From the NCBI GenBank assembly GCA_034723595.1, contig JAYEPB010000046.1, forward strand, positions 1-16,281: 16,281 nucleotides of DNA, read 5' to 3'. Shown here one piece after another: positions 1-6,836 of this stretch. The DNA is from JAGLGH01 sp034723595. Its GTDB lineage: Archaea > Nanobdellota > Nanobdellia > Woesearchaeales > JAGLGH01. Numbering within the stretch: the first letter of the stretch is position 1; each line of letters begins with the position of its first letter. Made by a program: the position numbers and the translations under genes. A model generated the notes under the pieces. It saw only the letters and a program-made list of their open reading frames with translations, searched no databases and had not been told where the DNA came from.

Positions 1-44
1 ACAACAATTATTCCCCCAATGATTATATTTTTCTTCATTTCCAT
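1..44 (-). CDS. Possible divergent gene start, mirror copy of the FISUMP N-terminus (partial)
   Basis: On the minus strand an ATG at 44-42 opens a frame to the window edge. It encodes the same 14 residues (MEMKKNIIIGGIIV) as the start of the plus-strand FISUMP gene, because it lies in the left arm of the inverted repeat. If real, it is the 5' end of a divergently transcribed paralogue with the same signal peptide. The centre gives the plus strand a TATAATAAAA box, while the equivalent minus-strand stretch reads TAGTTAATAA, a poorer match. Nothing beyond 14 codons is visible and an assembly fold-back would look identical, so confidence is low. Confidence 0.25.
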   Translation of the reverse strand, partial: MEMKKNIIIGGIIV

Positions 45-79
45 CGCCTCATTTTCCCTAAGATTATTAGATTATTAAC

Positions 80-89
80 TATAATAAAA
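80..89 (+). promoter_or_regulatory. Candidate TATA box for the FISUMP gene
   Basis: TATAATAAAA at 80-89 is centred about 32 bases before the ATG at 117. In archaea this would place transcription start a few bases before the ATG, giving a very short leader. It straddles the centre and right arm of the inverted repeat. No strong BRE is evident. Confidence 0.35.
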
Positions 90-116
90 TCTAATAATCT
101 TAGGGAAAATGAGGCG

Positions 117-1661
117 ATGGAAATGAAGAAAAATATAATCATTGGGGGAATAATTGTTGTTCTATTGGCTGGCGCTGTTAGCGCTTTTGAGTGTGGTGTG
201 GATACTGTGGTTGATATAGAAGGTAATGAGTATAACACTGTAGAAATTGGAACACAGTGCTGGATGAAAGAGAATATGCGCACAACAAAATATGCTGATG
301 GAAGCTCTATTACCAGGGGTCCGATAGGTGCTACATGGGATGGAAATGATAATGGCTATTATGCTTGTCCTCCAAATTTTGGCAATACTGCTGAAGATTG
401 CAATGCTGTATCGACTCTTGGTTTTGGCTATGTTTATCAGTGGTCTGCTGCAATGAAAGGCTCTGTCGCAGCCAATGCACAGGGTATTTGCCCGAGTGGC
501 TGGCATATTCCTTCCCATGATGAATACACTACCTTAGAACGAGAGGTATGCACCTCAGGAACCTGTGCTACTGACTTCCCTTATGACTCTACTACTACTG
601 GCTGGTTGGGCACTAATGAAGGAATTTCTTTATCTTCAGGCGGCACCAGTGGCTTTAGCGCTCTTTTTCCTGGGTACAGGCATTCCAATGGCGCTTTCGG
701 CTATCGTAATGTCCTCACTAACTGGTGGTCATCTGTTCAGAACTATGAGTCATATGCGTGGAGGCGTGGCTTGCAATCGGGTCATTGGGCATCCATCCGG
801 TACTATGATGTTAAATCATACGCCTTTTCGGTGCGTTGCATTTATGGTGCAGCAGATTCAACACCAACATACACAAACTTCACATCCTCAGAAACAACCA
901 ACTTCTCAGAAGGTGATGTAACAAACATAACAAGCCTGACTCTTGGGATAACAGGAAAAGGAAAAATAGCATTCCCCTCAAACCACAGCATCAATGCAGA
1001 TAATGAGAATTATGACACAAACATAAAGATAGAAGACAGCGTTATCTTTGTAAATTCCTCTGCTTTGCATTCAAGTTTCAACAGTTCTGCAACATTGACA
1101 TTCTATAATGTTGACTGCAATAAGCCTTATGTTTTCTATTCAGAGACTGCAAGCACATTTGCAGCAATCCTTAGCGAAAATCAGCGGTGCCCAGAGTCAT
1201 TATGCTCCAATATCCTATGCGCTGATAGCACATTGACAGTTGATGTTGAGCACTTTACTGGTTTTGCAGCAGGAACAGATGCTAACCTGACAATCGAAGC
1301 GCAATCAGGAGTATTCTATCCTCTTGATCCAATTGAATTCACAGCAGAATACATAAATTCAACAGATGGAACTCCTATCTCTGGTGAGTGCAATATCACA
1401 TTTGATGACGATTGGGGTACAGCCTATACAATGGATTTTGATAGTATAGATTATAACTACACAAAATCATTTGCAGTAGTTGGATTGCATGAATACAATG
1501 TAACATGCTCGTCTGCAAACTTTGTGACATTGGAAGCGAATGATACAAAGCTGGTAACCAGTGTTGATATCCCTGAGTTTTCAGTATTGACTCTTGGGGT
1601 AGGTTTTATTGCTGTGTTAATAGGTTTAGTGATAGTTCGCAAAAGAAAAGATAGCGATTAA
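117..1661 (+). CDS. Secreted, membrane-anchored FISUMP-domain surface protein with PEF-type C-terminus
   Basis: A 514-residue predicted cell-surface protein. Residues 1-23 are a signal peptide (Lys pair, hydrophobic core, AVSA before Phe24). Residues ~30-245 match the Fibrobacter succinogenes major paralogous (FISUMP) domain, seen in WMKENMRTTKY, ICPSGWHIPS, FPGYR, WWSS and FSVRC; this family has a C-type-lectin-like fold and probably binds an unknown ligand. Residues ~250-480 are beta-rich, Ig-like stretches with many N-x-S/T sequons, suggesting N-glycosylation outside the cell. The end has Pro-Glu-Phe at 486-488, a hydrophobic segment ~490-507 and RKRK at 508-511, like archaeal PEF-CTERM sorting signals. 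ATG 117 was chosen; ATG 123 is also possible. The start lies in the palindrome arm. The ligand is unknown. Confidence 0.85.
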   Translation: MEMKKNIIIGGIIVVLLAGAVSAFECGVDTVVDIEGNEYNTVEIGTQCWMKENMRTTKYADGSSITRGPIGATWDGNDNGYYACPPNFGNTAEDCNAVSTLGFGYVYQWSAAMKGSVAANAQGICPSGWHIPSHDEYTTLEREVCTSGTCATDFPYDSTTTGWLGTNEGISLSSGGTSGFSALFPGYRHSNGAFGYRNVLTNWWSSVQNYESYAWRRGLQSGHWASIRYYDVKSYAFSVRCIYGAADSTPTYTNFTSSETTNFSEGDVTNITSLTLGITGKGKIAFPSNHSINADNENYDTNIKIEDSVIFVNSSALHSSFNSSATLTFYNVDCNKPYVFYSETASTFAAILSENQRCPESLCSNILCADSTLTVDVEHFTGFAAGTDANLTIEAQSGVFYPLDPIEFTAEYINSTDGTPISGECNITFDDDWGTAYTMDFDSIDYNYTKSFAVVGLHEYNVTCSSANFVTLEANDTKLVTSVDIPEFSVLTLGVGFIAVLIGLVIVRKRKDSD

Positions 1662-1912
1662 AAAAGTGAATTATGCTGGCAAAGCTAAATAACTTTCCTT
1701 GCATTGGTCATTATCTTTCCTGTTAATAAATTGTATGCGTGCATATTCATAAAGGATATAATTCATCATACTGGATAATGTGTTTAGATTAAATACTTTT
1801 CTTCTAAAGATTTATATAGCAAATGTATTATACAATTAGTGTATGAGATTTAAGCGACATTGAAAAAATGAAATATCAAGGAAAAATATATTGATTAGGT
1901 GGGGCAATAAAA
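1662..1912. other. AT-rich intergenic region, no convincing gene
   Basis: These 251 bases lie between the FISUMP stop and the IS element and contain no open frame of useful length. A TATA-like TTTATATA occurs at 1811-1818. It is followed only by very short frames from ATGs at 1843 (6 codons) and 1868 (8 codons). It may be a promoter without a recognisable product, or part of the old region upstream of the ribosomal operon now split by the IS. No clear hairpin terminator was seen. Confidence 0.6.
1908..1912. repeat. Target-site duplication, left copy (TAAAA)
   Basis: TAAAA directly before the left terminal inverted repeat is repeated directly after the right one at 3631-3635, the footprint of a 5-bp staggered insertion. 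The sequence is A/T-only in an AT-rich region, so chance agreement is possible, but both copies abut the repeat ends exactly. Confidence 0.7.
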
Positions 1913-1930
1913 GAATGATTTGAAAAACCC
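1913..1930 (+). repeat. IS left terminal inverted repeat
   Basis: GAATGATTTGAAAAACCC, the exact reverse complement of 3613-3630. One more base outside (A at 1912, T at 3631) also matches but is assigned to the target duplication. Confidence 0.9.
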
Positions 1931-2033
1931 CTAAATTTTAGAACTCACATTTGTTTTTATTGAAAAAACCTTTTGAGATTTATTTGTGTTTAGTGATTTT
2001 CATAATCTTTCTCGATTTTTTATGATTTTGTTG

Positions 2034-3548
2034 TTAATTTATACAAATTCTTACCGTTTTCATCATGTTTGATATAGTTGACACTAAGAGTATATGTGTT
2101 TTTGTTCGGTCAATGTTAAAATATGATGTTGCTTTACCACCAAGTTTCTTTAAATATGCAAAAACATTCTCAATTATTAATCTAGATTTTATTTTTTTAC
2201 CTTTTTCTTTTGCAGCCTTCTTTTTTTCTTCATTTTCTCTCTGTCGTATAATTGCTCTTCTTGCAACATCGTGATCTTTATGAAAGGCAATTCTTTTAGA
2301 ATTGCTTAATTGACACTTATCTTTTTTAGGACATGATCTGCATGTTCTAATAGGAAACTCCGCTCTCAATTTATCTTTACCTTTAAGTTGAACAGATATA
2401 TTATTTTGGCAAGTTACTGTGTGTGTTTGAGGATCATATCTTAACTCATAAATTGATAGATCATTTATCGAAACTCCTCTAAACTTAGCGTTTAATACAA
2501 CATTCAAAGATTCTGCTGTCTTAAATGTCTCAATAAAACCATATGCTGAATCACCATCAACTTCTTCAGGTTTAAGGTTATTATCTTTTGCTTTTTTCAC
2601 TAATTGTTCAAAATGTTTATCATCTCTTTCTGCGGCTGAAGATATTTCTACAGCTGTGATTATCCCCTCATCACTCACTAAAGAATGATTTTTGTAACCA
2701 AAAATCAAATCTTCTTTAGTTTTATGTCCAAGCTTCGCATCTTTATCTGTCAAGGTTTTGATGGGTTTTTCAGTTTGAATTCGTTCATCATTATGATTGA
2801 CATTTTCGTTTAATATTTGTTTGAGCAATTCAATTTCTTCATTGCTAATCTCTTTTTTATCGAGATAAGAGATAATGATTCTTGCACGAGAAACTCCTTT
2901 TTCAAAAGCTTTCATTTTCTCTTTTTTATCTTTTCGAAAAATAGGTCTTGGTTTTGAGTAATAAATCAATTTATTATCATTTAATTCAGTAAGATTAAAT
3001 ATCTCAGAACCTATCGTGTTATTAAGTGATTTAACTACCTCTTTAATCGCCATGTAAATTAAGCAAGTCACACTTGGAAGTGCTGCTTGGGATAAAACTG
3101 GCATACTATCAATATATTGTTGACCAGGATTTTTTATTATTCCTTTATCAACAATCTGAGACAGTAATTTATTAAAAATCACTTCAAATGTTTTACTCCC
3201 AAGACGTTCTCTAAAGACCCAAATAGTTGAATAATCAAAACCATAATCATCAATAGAAATCTTCAGAAAATGTTTAATTCTAATATCATATCTTGCAGCA
3301 GATTCCATTTCAGGGTCAGTTAGACCTTTAAGACGTTGTACAAGACATGCTTTAAACATTTGTATTGGGTCTTTAGCAGGTCTACCATTATTCTCACAAT
3401 AAAACTTTTTTAATTCATCATATATGAAATCAAAATCAAATTCCTTATCGATTTTGGAAAAATAATCATCATCAGGAATCAGTTTTTTATACACACAATT
3501 AGAACTAATAAAAGTTGCTTGATACTCTTTTTTTGTTCTTAATACCAT
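2034..3548 (-). CDS. IS1182-like DDE transposase
   Basis: This 504-residue transposase cuts and rejoins the ends of the surrounding IS. The N-terminal DUF772-type domain is clear at residues ~52-118 (NGRPAKDPIQMFKACLVQ, then the LTDPEME and RYDIRIKHFL segments). The DDE catalytic core can be placed: Asp147 in YIDSMPV, Asp333 in DGDSAY and Glu460 in IIENVF, with the family-typical FGYKNHSLVSDEGIITAV before the second Asp. A cysteine cluster (CRSCPKKDKC, ~403-412) and a Lys-rich helix precede the last Glu, as in the IS1182/DDE_Tnp_1_6 group. There are no internal stops and the length is normal. The gene points away from the ribosomal operon. Confidence 0.92.
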   Translation of the reverse strand: MVLRTKKEYQATFISSNCVYKKLIPDDDYFSKIDKEFDFDFIYDELKKFYCENNGRPAKDPIQMFKACLVQRLKGLTDPEMESAARYDIRIKHFLKISIDDYGFDYSTIWVFRERLGSKTFEVIFNKLLSQIVDKGIIKNPGQQYIDSMPVLSQAALPSVTCLIYMAIKEVVKSLNNTIGSEIFNLTELNDNKLIYYSKPRPIFRKDKKEKMKAFEKGVSRARIIISYLDKKEISNEEIELLKQILNENVNHNDERIQTEKPIKTLTDKDAKLGHKTKEDLIFGYKNHSLVSDEGIITAVEISSAAERDDKHFEQLVKKAKDNNLKPEEVDGDSAYGFIETFKTAESLNVVLNAKFRGVSINDLSIYELRYDPQTHTVTCQNNISVQLKGKDKLRAEFPIRTCRSCPKKDKCQLSNSKRIAFHKDHDVARRAIIRQRENEEKKKAAKEKGKKIKSRLIIENVFAYLKKLGGKATSYFNIDRTKTHILLVSTISNMMKTVRICIN

Positions 3549-3570
3549 ATAGGATTTAGAGGAGAACTCT

Positions 3571-3580
3571 TATTTAATAA
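3571..3580 (-). promoter_or_regulatory. Candidate TATA box for the transposase
   Basis: On the minus strand TTATTAAATA lies 23-32 bases before the transposase ATG (3548), the spacing expected for a leaderless archaeal transcript. It lies inside the IS, so the element would carry its own weak promoter. Assignment is by position and base composition only. Confidence 0.35.
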
Positions 3581-3612
3581 TTGCGATTTTAATTGAATAA
3601 AGATTAAACAGA

Positions 3613-3630
3613 GGGTTTTTCAAATCATTC
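3613..3630 (-). repeat. IS right terminal inverted repeat
   Basis: GGGTTTTTCAAATCATTC, the exact reverse complement of 1913-1930. It ends 21 bases before the TATA box of the ribosomal operon. Confidence 0.9.
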
Positions 3631-3635
3631 TAAAA
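3631..3635. repeat. Target-site duplication, right copy (TAAAA)
   Basis: Directly repeats 1908-1912 and abuts the right terminal repeat. Removing 1913-3635 restores the probable pre-insertion sequence, in which the ribosomal operon promoter follows the AT-rich region of 1662-1912. Confidence 0.7.
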
Positions 3636-3644
3636 TCTACAAAA

Positions 3645-3659
3645 AGAAAGGTTTATAAA
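3645..3659 (+). promoter_or_regulatory. BRE/TATA promoter of the ribosomal protein operon
   Basis: TTTATAAA at 3652-3659, within the palindrome GTTTATAAAC, is preceded by a purine-rich BRE-like AGAAAGG at 3645-3651. This is a textbook archaeal TFB/TBP site and the best promoter in the window. Initiation about 25 bases downstream would fall near 3682, leaving a leader of about 145 nt before the uL3 start at 3828. Confidence 0.75.
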
Positions 3660-3681
3660 CCCCATGAGACTCCCTTAACTA

Positions 3682-3827
3682 TCAACAATTACAGCTAAGT
3701 TAGCTTAACTGTGAGATAAACAAGCCTGAAAAGAGACCTTTTCAGTACAGTTTAATCGTAACTGTTTCTTGAGCAGGATTTGCAATGGGCTTTTATCATT
3801 AATTATTAATAAAAAGAAGATAGCAGA
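3682..3827 (+). promoter_or_regulatory. Structured 5' leader of the ribosomal operon (three hairpins)
   Basis: Three consecutive stem-loops are readable. H1: ACAG-c-TAAG (3691-3699) pairs with CTTA-a-CTGT (3704-3712) over a 4-nt loop with one mismatch. H2: CTGAAAAG (3726-3733) pairs perfectly with CTTTTCAG (3738-3745) over AGAC. H3: ACAGTT (3747-3752) pairs with AACTGT (3760-3765). H1's right arm also contains AACTGT (3707-3712), which can pair with H3's left arm, so two exclusive folds are possible. A leader this long is unusual for an archaeal gene and suggests autogenous or co-transcriptional control. No known riboswitch was recognised. Confidence 0.5.
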
Positions 3828-4811
3828 ATGGGAAAAAGAATATCACCAAGACATGGAAGTTTGCAGTATTGGCCTCATAAGAGGGCAAAAAGAACTTATG
3901 CTAGGGTGCGGTCTTATGCAGATGTCAAAGACACTAAGATTCTTGGCTTTGCAGGGTATAAGGCAGGCATGACTCATGTTATGTTTACTGATAATTCTCC
4001 AAATTCACTGACTAAAGGGCAGGACATTCGCTGTCCTGTGACAGTTATTGAATGTCCTCCACTCAAAATTTCTTCTGTTCGATTCTATAAACGCAAAACA
4101 ACAAATCTTGTTCTTCTCACTGAAATTATGGCTGCAAATAATGATAAAGAGCTTGCAAGGAAAATAAGGCTCCCAAAGAAACCAGTTAAAAAATTAGAAG
4201 ATGTTAAAGACTTTGATGAGATAAGGCTTCTTGTCCATACGCAACCTAAACTTTCAGGCATCGGAAAAAAGAAGCCAGAATTATTTGAAGTTGGCATTGG
4301 CGGCGGCAAAGACGAGGCGCTTGCTTATGCAAAAGAAAAGCTTGGCAAGGATATTACTCTTGAAGAAGTATTCACAGAAGGTCAGCTTATTGATGTTCAT
4401 GCAATTACAAAAGGAAAAGGATTCCAGGGTGCTGTAAAAAGGTTTGGAGTTAATATAAGATCCCATAAGTCAGAAAAGACAAAGAGGGGTGTCGGTTCTC
4501 TTGGTCCGTGGAAAGCGCAGGCGCATATCATGTGGAAGATACCAGCAGCAGGCAAGCATGGATTCTTCACAAGAACTGAATATAATAAATGGATTCTTAA
4601 CATTGGAAAAGAGCCAAAAGAGATAAACCTTGAAGGCGGTTTTCTGAGGTACGGTCTTGTTAAAGGAGATTATATTTTATTGAGGGGAAGTGTCCCAGGA
4701 CCTGTAAAAAGGCTGATAAGGATGAATTTTCCAACAAGACCAAATAAAAAAATCCCATCACAATCACCAACTATGACATATGTGAGCCTTAAATCACAGC
4801 AGGGCAACTAA
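3828..4811 (+). CDS. rpl3: 50S ribosomal protein uL3
   Basis: Early-assembly large-subunit protein that binds the 3' region of 23S rRNA and reaches toward the peptidyl transferase centre. At 327 residues it has normal archaeal length. Family signatures: MGKRISPRHGSLQYWPHKRA at the N-terminus, GFAGYKAGMTHVMF (40-53), KGKGFQGAVKRFGV (195-208), and a later GPWKAQAHIMWKIPAAGKHG segment on the central extension. It is the first gene of the operon, behind the long structured leader. No Shine-Dalgarno is seen; the ATG follows AGCAGA. The start is fixed by the conserved N-terminus. Confidence 0.97.
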   Translation: MGKRISPRHGSLQYWPHKRAKRTYARVRSYADVKDTKILGFAGYKAGMTHVMFTDNSPNSLTKGQDIRCPVTVIECPPLKISSVRFYKRKTTNLVLLTEIMAANNDKELARKIRLPKKPVKKLEDVKDFDEIRLLVHTQPKLSGIGKKKPELFEVGIGGGKDEALAYAKEKLGKDITLEEVFTEGQLIDVHAITKGKGFQGAVKRFGVNIRSHKSEKTKRGVGSLGPWKAQAHIMWKIPAAGKHGFFTRTEYNKWILNIGKEPKEINLEGGFLRYGLVKGDYILLRGSVPGPVKRLIRMNFPTRPNKKIPSQSPTMTYVSLKSQQGN

Positions 4812-4813
4812 AA

Positions 4814-5818
4814 ATGAAACTTAATATATTATCATTAAAAAAAGCAGAACTAAAGAAGGCTGACATGCCTAAGCAGTTTAGTGAACCAGTCAGGCAGGAT
4901 ATTATTAATAGAGCTGTTAAAGCAATTGAATCCCGCGCAAGGCAGCCGTATGGCAGCAGTCCTAGAGCAGGAATGAGGCACTCTGCATTTGTCTCAAAAC
5001 GAAGGCATAAGTACAAAACCACATATGGAATTGGCCAGTCCAGAACTCCCAGGAAGGTTATGTCCAGCAGAGGAACCAGGTTTAACTGGGTCGGTGCTGA
5101 AGTTCCCCAGACTGTGGGTGGGAGAAGAGCTCATCCTCCTAAGGCAGAGAAGATTTGGGAACAGAAGCTGAACAAGAAAGAAAACAGGAAAGCTATAAGA
5201 AGCGCATTGAGCGCAACAGTGGTCAAAGCAATCGTCGAGAAAAGAGGTCATAAAGTACCTGACAATTACCCATTTATAATAGAATCAAAGATTGAGGCAA
5301 TCTCAAAAACAAAAGAGGCTATCGCCTTGCTTGAGACTCTTGGTATGGTCCCAGACCTTGAAAGATCTTCTGTCAAGAAGATAAGGGCAGGCAAGGGAAA
5401 AGCAAGAGGAAGAAAGTATAAGACAAGGATTGGTCCTCTGTTGGTTGTTGCAGACGAGGAATGCGCTGCTATGCAATCATTTGCAAACATACAAGGTGTT
5501 GATGTGGAAGTTGTACATAATCTTAATGCTCAGCTGCTTGCTCCAGGAAGCATACCTGGGAGGCTTACTATATTCAGCGAAACAGCAATCGCAAGAATTG
5601 AAAAAGAGAATCTGTTCACTGATGCTGTAAAGCTTGCTGGCGTTAAAGACATAGCAGAGGAAAAGGAAGCAGAGGAAAAGGAAGCAGAGAAAAAGGAAAG
5701 TAAAAGAGCAGAAGAAGAAAAGAAGCCAAGGGCTGAAGTAAAGTCAGAGCCAAAGGCAAAACCTCCTGTGAAACCTAAAACAAAACCAGCAATAAAAGAA
5801 ACTAAGAAAAAAGATTAA
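4814..5818 (+). CDS. rpl4: 50S ribosomal protein uL4 with charged C-terminal tail
   Basis: Large-subunit protein whose extended loop lines the peptide exit tunnel. The core is recognised by RQPYGSSPRAGMRHSAF (43-59), the tunnel-loop VGGRRAHPP (101-109) and RKYKTRIGPLLVV near residue 205. It starts two bases after the uL3 stop, indicating coupled translation. Residues ~281-334 form a low-complexity Lys/Glu/Ala/Pro tail beyond the usual archaeal end (about 255-265 residues). The tail DNA contains a 15-bp tandem repeat at 5654-5698 (two identical copies and one with a mismatch). The tail is probably disordered and its role is unknown. Confidence 0.96.
   Translation: MKLNILSLKKAELKKADMPKQFSEPVRQDIINRAVKAIESRARQPYGSSPRAGMRHSAFVSKRRHKYKTTYGIGQSRTPRKVMSSRGTRFNWVGAEVPQTVGGRRAHPPKAEKIWEQKLNKKENRKAIRSALSATVVKAIVEKRGHKVPDNYPFIIESKIEAISKTKEAIALLETLGMVPDLERSSVKKIRAGKGKARGRKYKTRIGPLLVVADEECAAMQSFANIQGVDVEVVHNLNAQLLAPGSIPGRLTIFSETAIARIEKENLFTDAVKLAGVKDIAEEKEAEEKEAEKKESKRAEEEKKPRAEVKSEPKAKPPVKPKTKPAIKETKKKD
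5654..5698 (+). repeat. Three 15-bp tandem repeats in the uL4 tail
   Basis: GCAGAGGAAAAGGAA is repeated at 5654-5668 and 5669-5683, with a third copy at 5684-5698 differing at one base. Each encodes five residues of the form Ala-Glu-(Glu/Lys)-Lys-Glu, so the reading frame is kept. It looks like slippage expansion of the tail. Confidence 0.9.
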
Positions 5819-5831
5819 TTGATTATCAAAA

Positions 5832-6095
5832 ATGGATGCATACGATATTATCAAATACCCTCTTTCAACAGAGAAGGTTATAAGGATGATGGAATCAGAA
5901 AATAAGCTAGTATTTGTTGTAGATTTGAAATCAACAAGACCTGAGATAAAACAGGCAATTCAAGATACATTCAAGGTTAAAGTGCTGAAAGTAAATACAC
6001 TTATCGCACAGGATGGCAAAAAAAGAGCATATGTCAAATTAAGCTATGATACCCCTGCTATAGATGTTGCTACAAAGTTAGGAATTATGGGTTGA
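5832..6095 (+). CDS. rpl23: 50S ribosomal protein uL23
   Basis: Small 87-residue protein at the rim of the peptide exit tunnel, where signal recognition particle and chaperones dock. The start MDAYDIIKYPLSTEKVIRMM and the FKVKVLKVNTLIAQDGKKRA segment are typical, with the alpha/beta fold and normal archaeal length. It follows uL4 by 13 bases with an A-rich start context (TCAAAAATG) and no Shine-Dalgarno. Confidence 0.95.
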   Translation: MDAYDIIKYPLSTEKVIRMMESENKLVFVVDLKSTRPEIKQAIQDTFKVKVLKVNTLIAQDGKKRAYVKLSYDTPAIDVATKLGIMG

Positions 6096-6102
6096 ATCTA
6101 AA

Positions 6103-6822
6103 ATGGGAAAAAGATTAATTCAACAGGCAAGAGGAAAAGGAAGCTCAACCTACAGGGCTCCGAGCTTTCGGTATAAAGGAAGCGCCAGCCATAAATCATA
6201 TACTGATCCAGAAAAAGAAGTCAAAGGTGTGATAATTGATTTTGTCAAATGTTCAGGGCATACTACTCCCCTTGCATGCATTGAGTATGAAGATGGAGAG
6301 TTGAATCTTATGCTTGCAGGCGAGAAAATGAAGGTTGGTGACAGTGTGACATACGGGAATGGCGCAGAACCTGTGCAGGGTAATACTCTTACTCTTGGTT
6401 CAATGCCTGAAGGAACATTGGTATATAATCTTGAATCACAGCCAGGCGATGGAGGAAAATTCGTAAGAAGTTCAGGTACATTCGCTAAAATACTTACACA
6501 TGCAGACAATAATGTTGTTGTTATGCTTCCTTCCAAAAAGCAGAAGAAATTCAATGCCTTGTGCAGAGCTAGCATAGGTGTGCTTGCTGCAGGAGGAAGG
6601 ACAGATAAGCCAATACTTAAGGCAGGCAAGAAATTCCATATGATGAAAGCAAGAAATAAGCTTTATCCGATTGTATCCGGCTCTGCGCAGAACGCAGTTG
6701 ACCATCCATTCGGAAATAAGAGGACATCAAGAAAGTCTAAAGCAAGACCAATATCAAAACATGCTCCTCCTGGAAGAAAAGTGGGAATGGTCGGAGCAAG
6801 GAGGACTGGCAGGAAGAAATAA
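6103..6822 (+). CDS. rpl2: 50S ribosomal protein uL2
   Basis: Core large-subunit protein needed for subunit joining and peptidyl transferase activity. All 239 residues align to the family: RGKGSSTYRAPSFRYKG (10-26), the RNA-binding OB/SH3 pair, and the conserved AVDHPFG loop with His201 (the equivalent of the functionally important bacterial histidine), then a basic end GRKVGMVGARRTGRKK. Normal archaeal length. It begins 7 bases after the uL23 stop. A 41-base gap with a TATA-like sequence follows. Confidence 0.97.
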   Translation: MGKRLIQQARGKGSSTYRAPSFRYKGSASHKSYTDPEKEVKGVIIDFVKCSGHTTPLACIEYEDGELNLMLAGEKMKVGDSVTYGNGAEPVQGNTLTLGSMPEGTLVYNLESQPGDGGKFVRSSGTFAKILTHADNNVVVMLPSKKQKKFNALCRASIGVLAAGGRTDKPILKAGKKFHMMKARNKLYPIVSGSAQNAVDHPFGNKRTSRKSKARPISKHAPPGRKVGMVGARRTGRKK

Positions 6823-6836
6823 ATCTTCCCTGTTAA

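Larger units (their letters stand above)
1..160. repeat. Perfect 73-bp inverted repeat with 14-nt centre
   Basis: Bases 1-73 are the exact reverse complement of bases 88-160 (base i pairs with base 161-i), with bases 74-87 unpaired apart from one isolated match. The right arm contains the FISUMP start codon at 117 and its first codons. The left arm therefore carries the same start region in mirror image. The symmetry runs to the left window edge, so its true end is not visible. It could be a real divergent duplication of a gene start or a fold-back artefact at a contig end. Confidence 0.95.
1913..3630 (-). mobile_element. Insertion sequence, IS1182-like, 1718 bp
   Basis: A complete element bounded by perfect 18-bp terminal inverted repeats (1913-1930 and 3613-3630) and flanked by a TAAAA duplication. 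It contains one transposase gene on the minus strand filling most of its length. The transposase is full length with all expected DDE motifs, and the terminal repeats are perfect, so the element looks recent and possibly active. Its right end lies about 20 bp from the TATA box of the ribosomal protein operon. Family assignment rests on the transposase, not on a database match of the ends. Confidence 0.9.

Noticed and set aside
565..921. 118-residue plus-strand open frame inside the FISUMP gene
   Set aside because: Different frame from the clearly recognisable FISUMP domain, with no start context and no similarity to a known family.
1811..1870. TATA box followed by short ATGs, possibly a small gene or RNA
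   Set aside because: Frames end after 6 and 8 codons, and no stable structure or known RNA was recognised. Kept only as a note in the intergenic entry.
3726..3745. Perfect hairpin as an intrinsic terminator before uL3
   Set aside because: There is no T-run after the stem and it sits between the operon promoter and its first gene, so a regulatory leader is more likely than a terminator.
3769..3972. Open frame upstream of and overlapping uL3 (67 residues, TTG start)
   Set aside because: It runs out of frame through the conserved uL3 start, has no family resemblance, and begins inside the predicted structured leader. It is a shadow of uL3.
6150..6629. 159-residue minus-strand open frame opposite uL2
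   Set aside because: Lies wholly antisense to a highly conserved gene, with no recognisable domain and no promoter.
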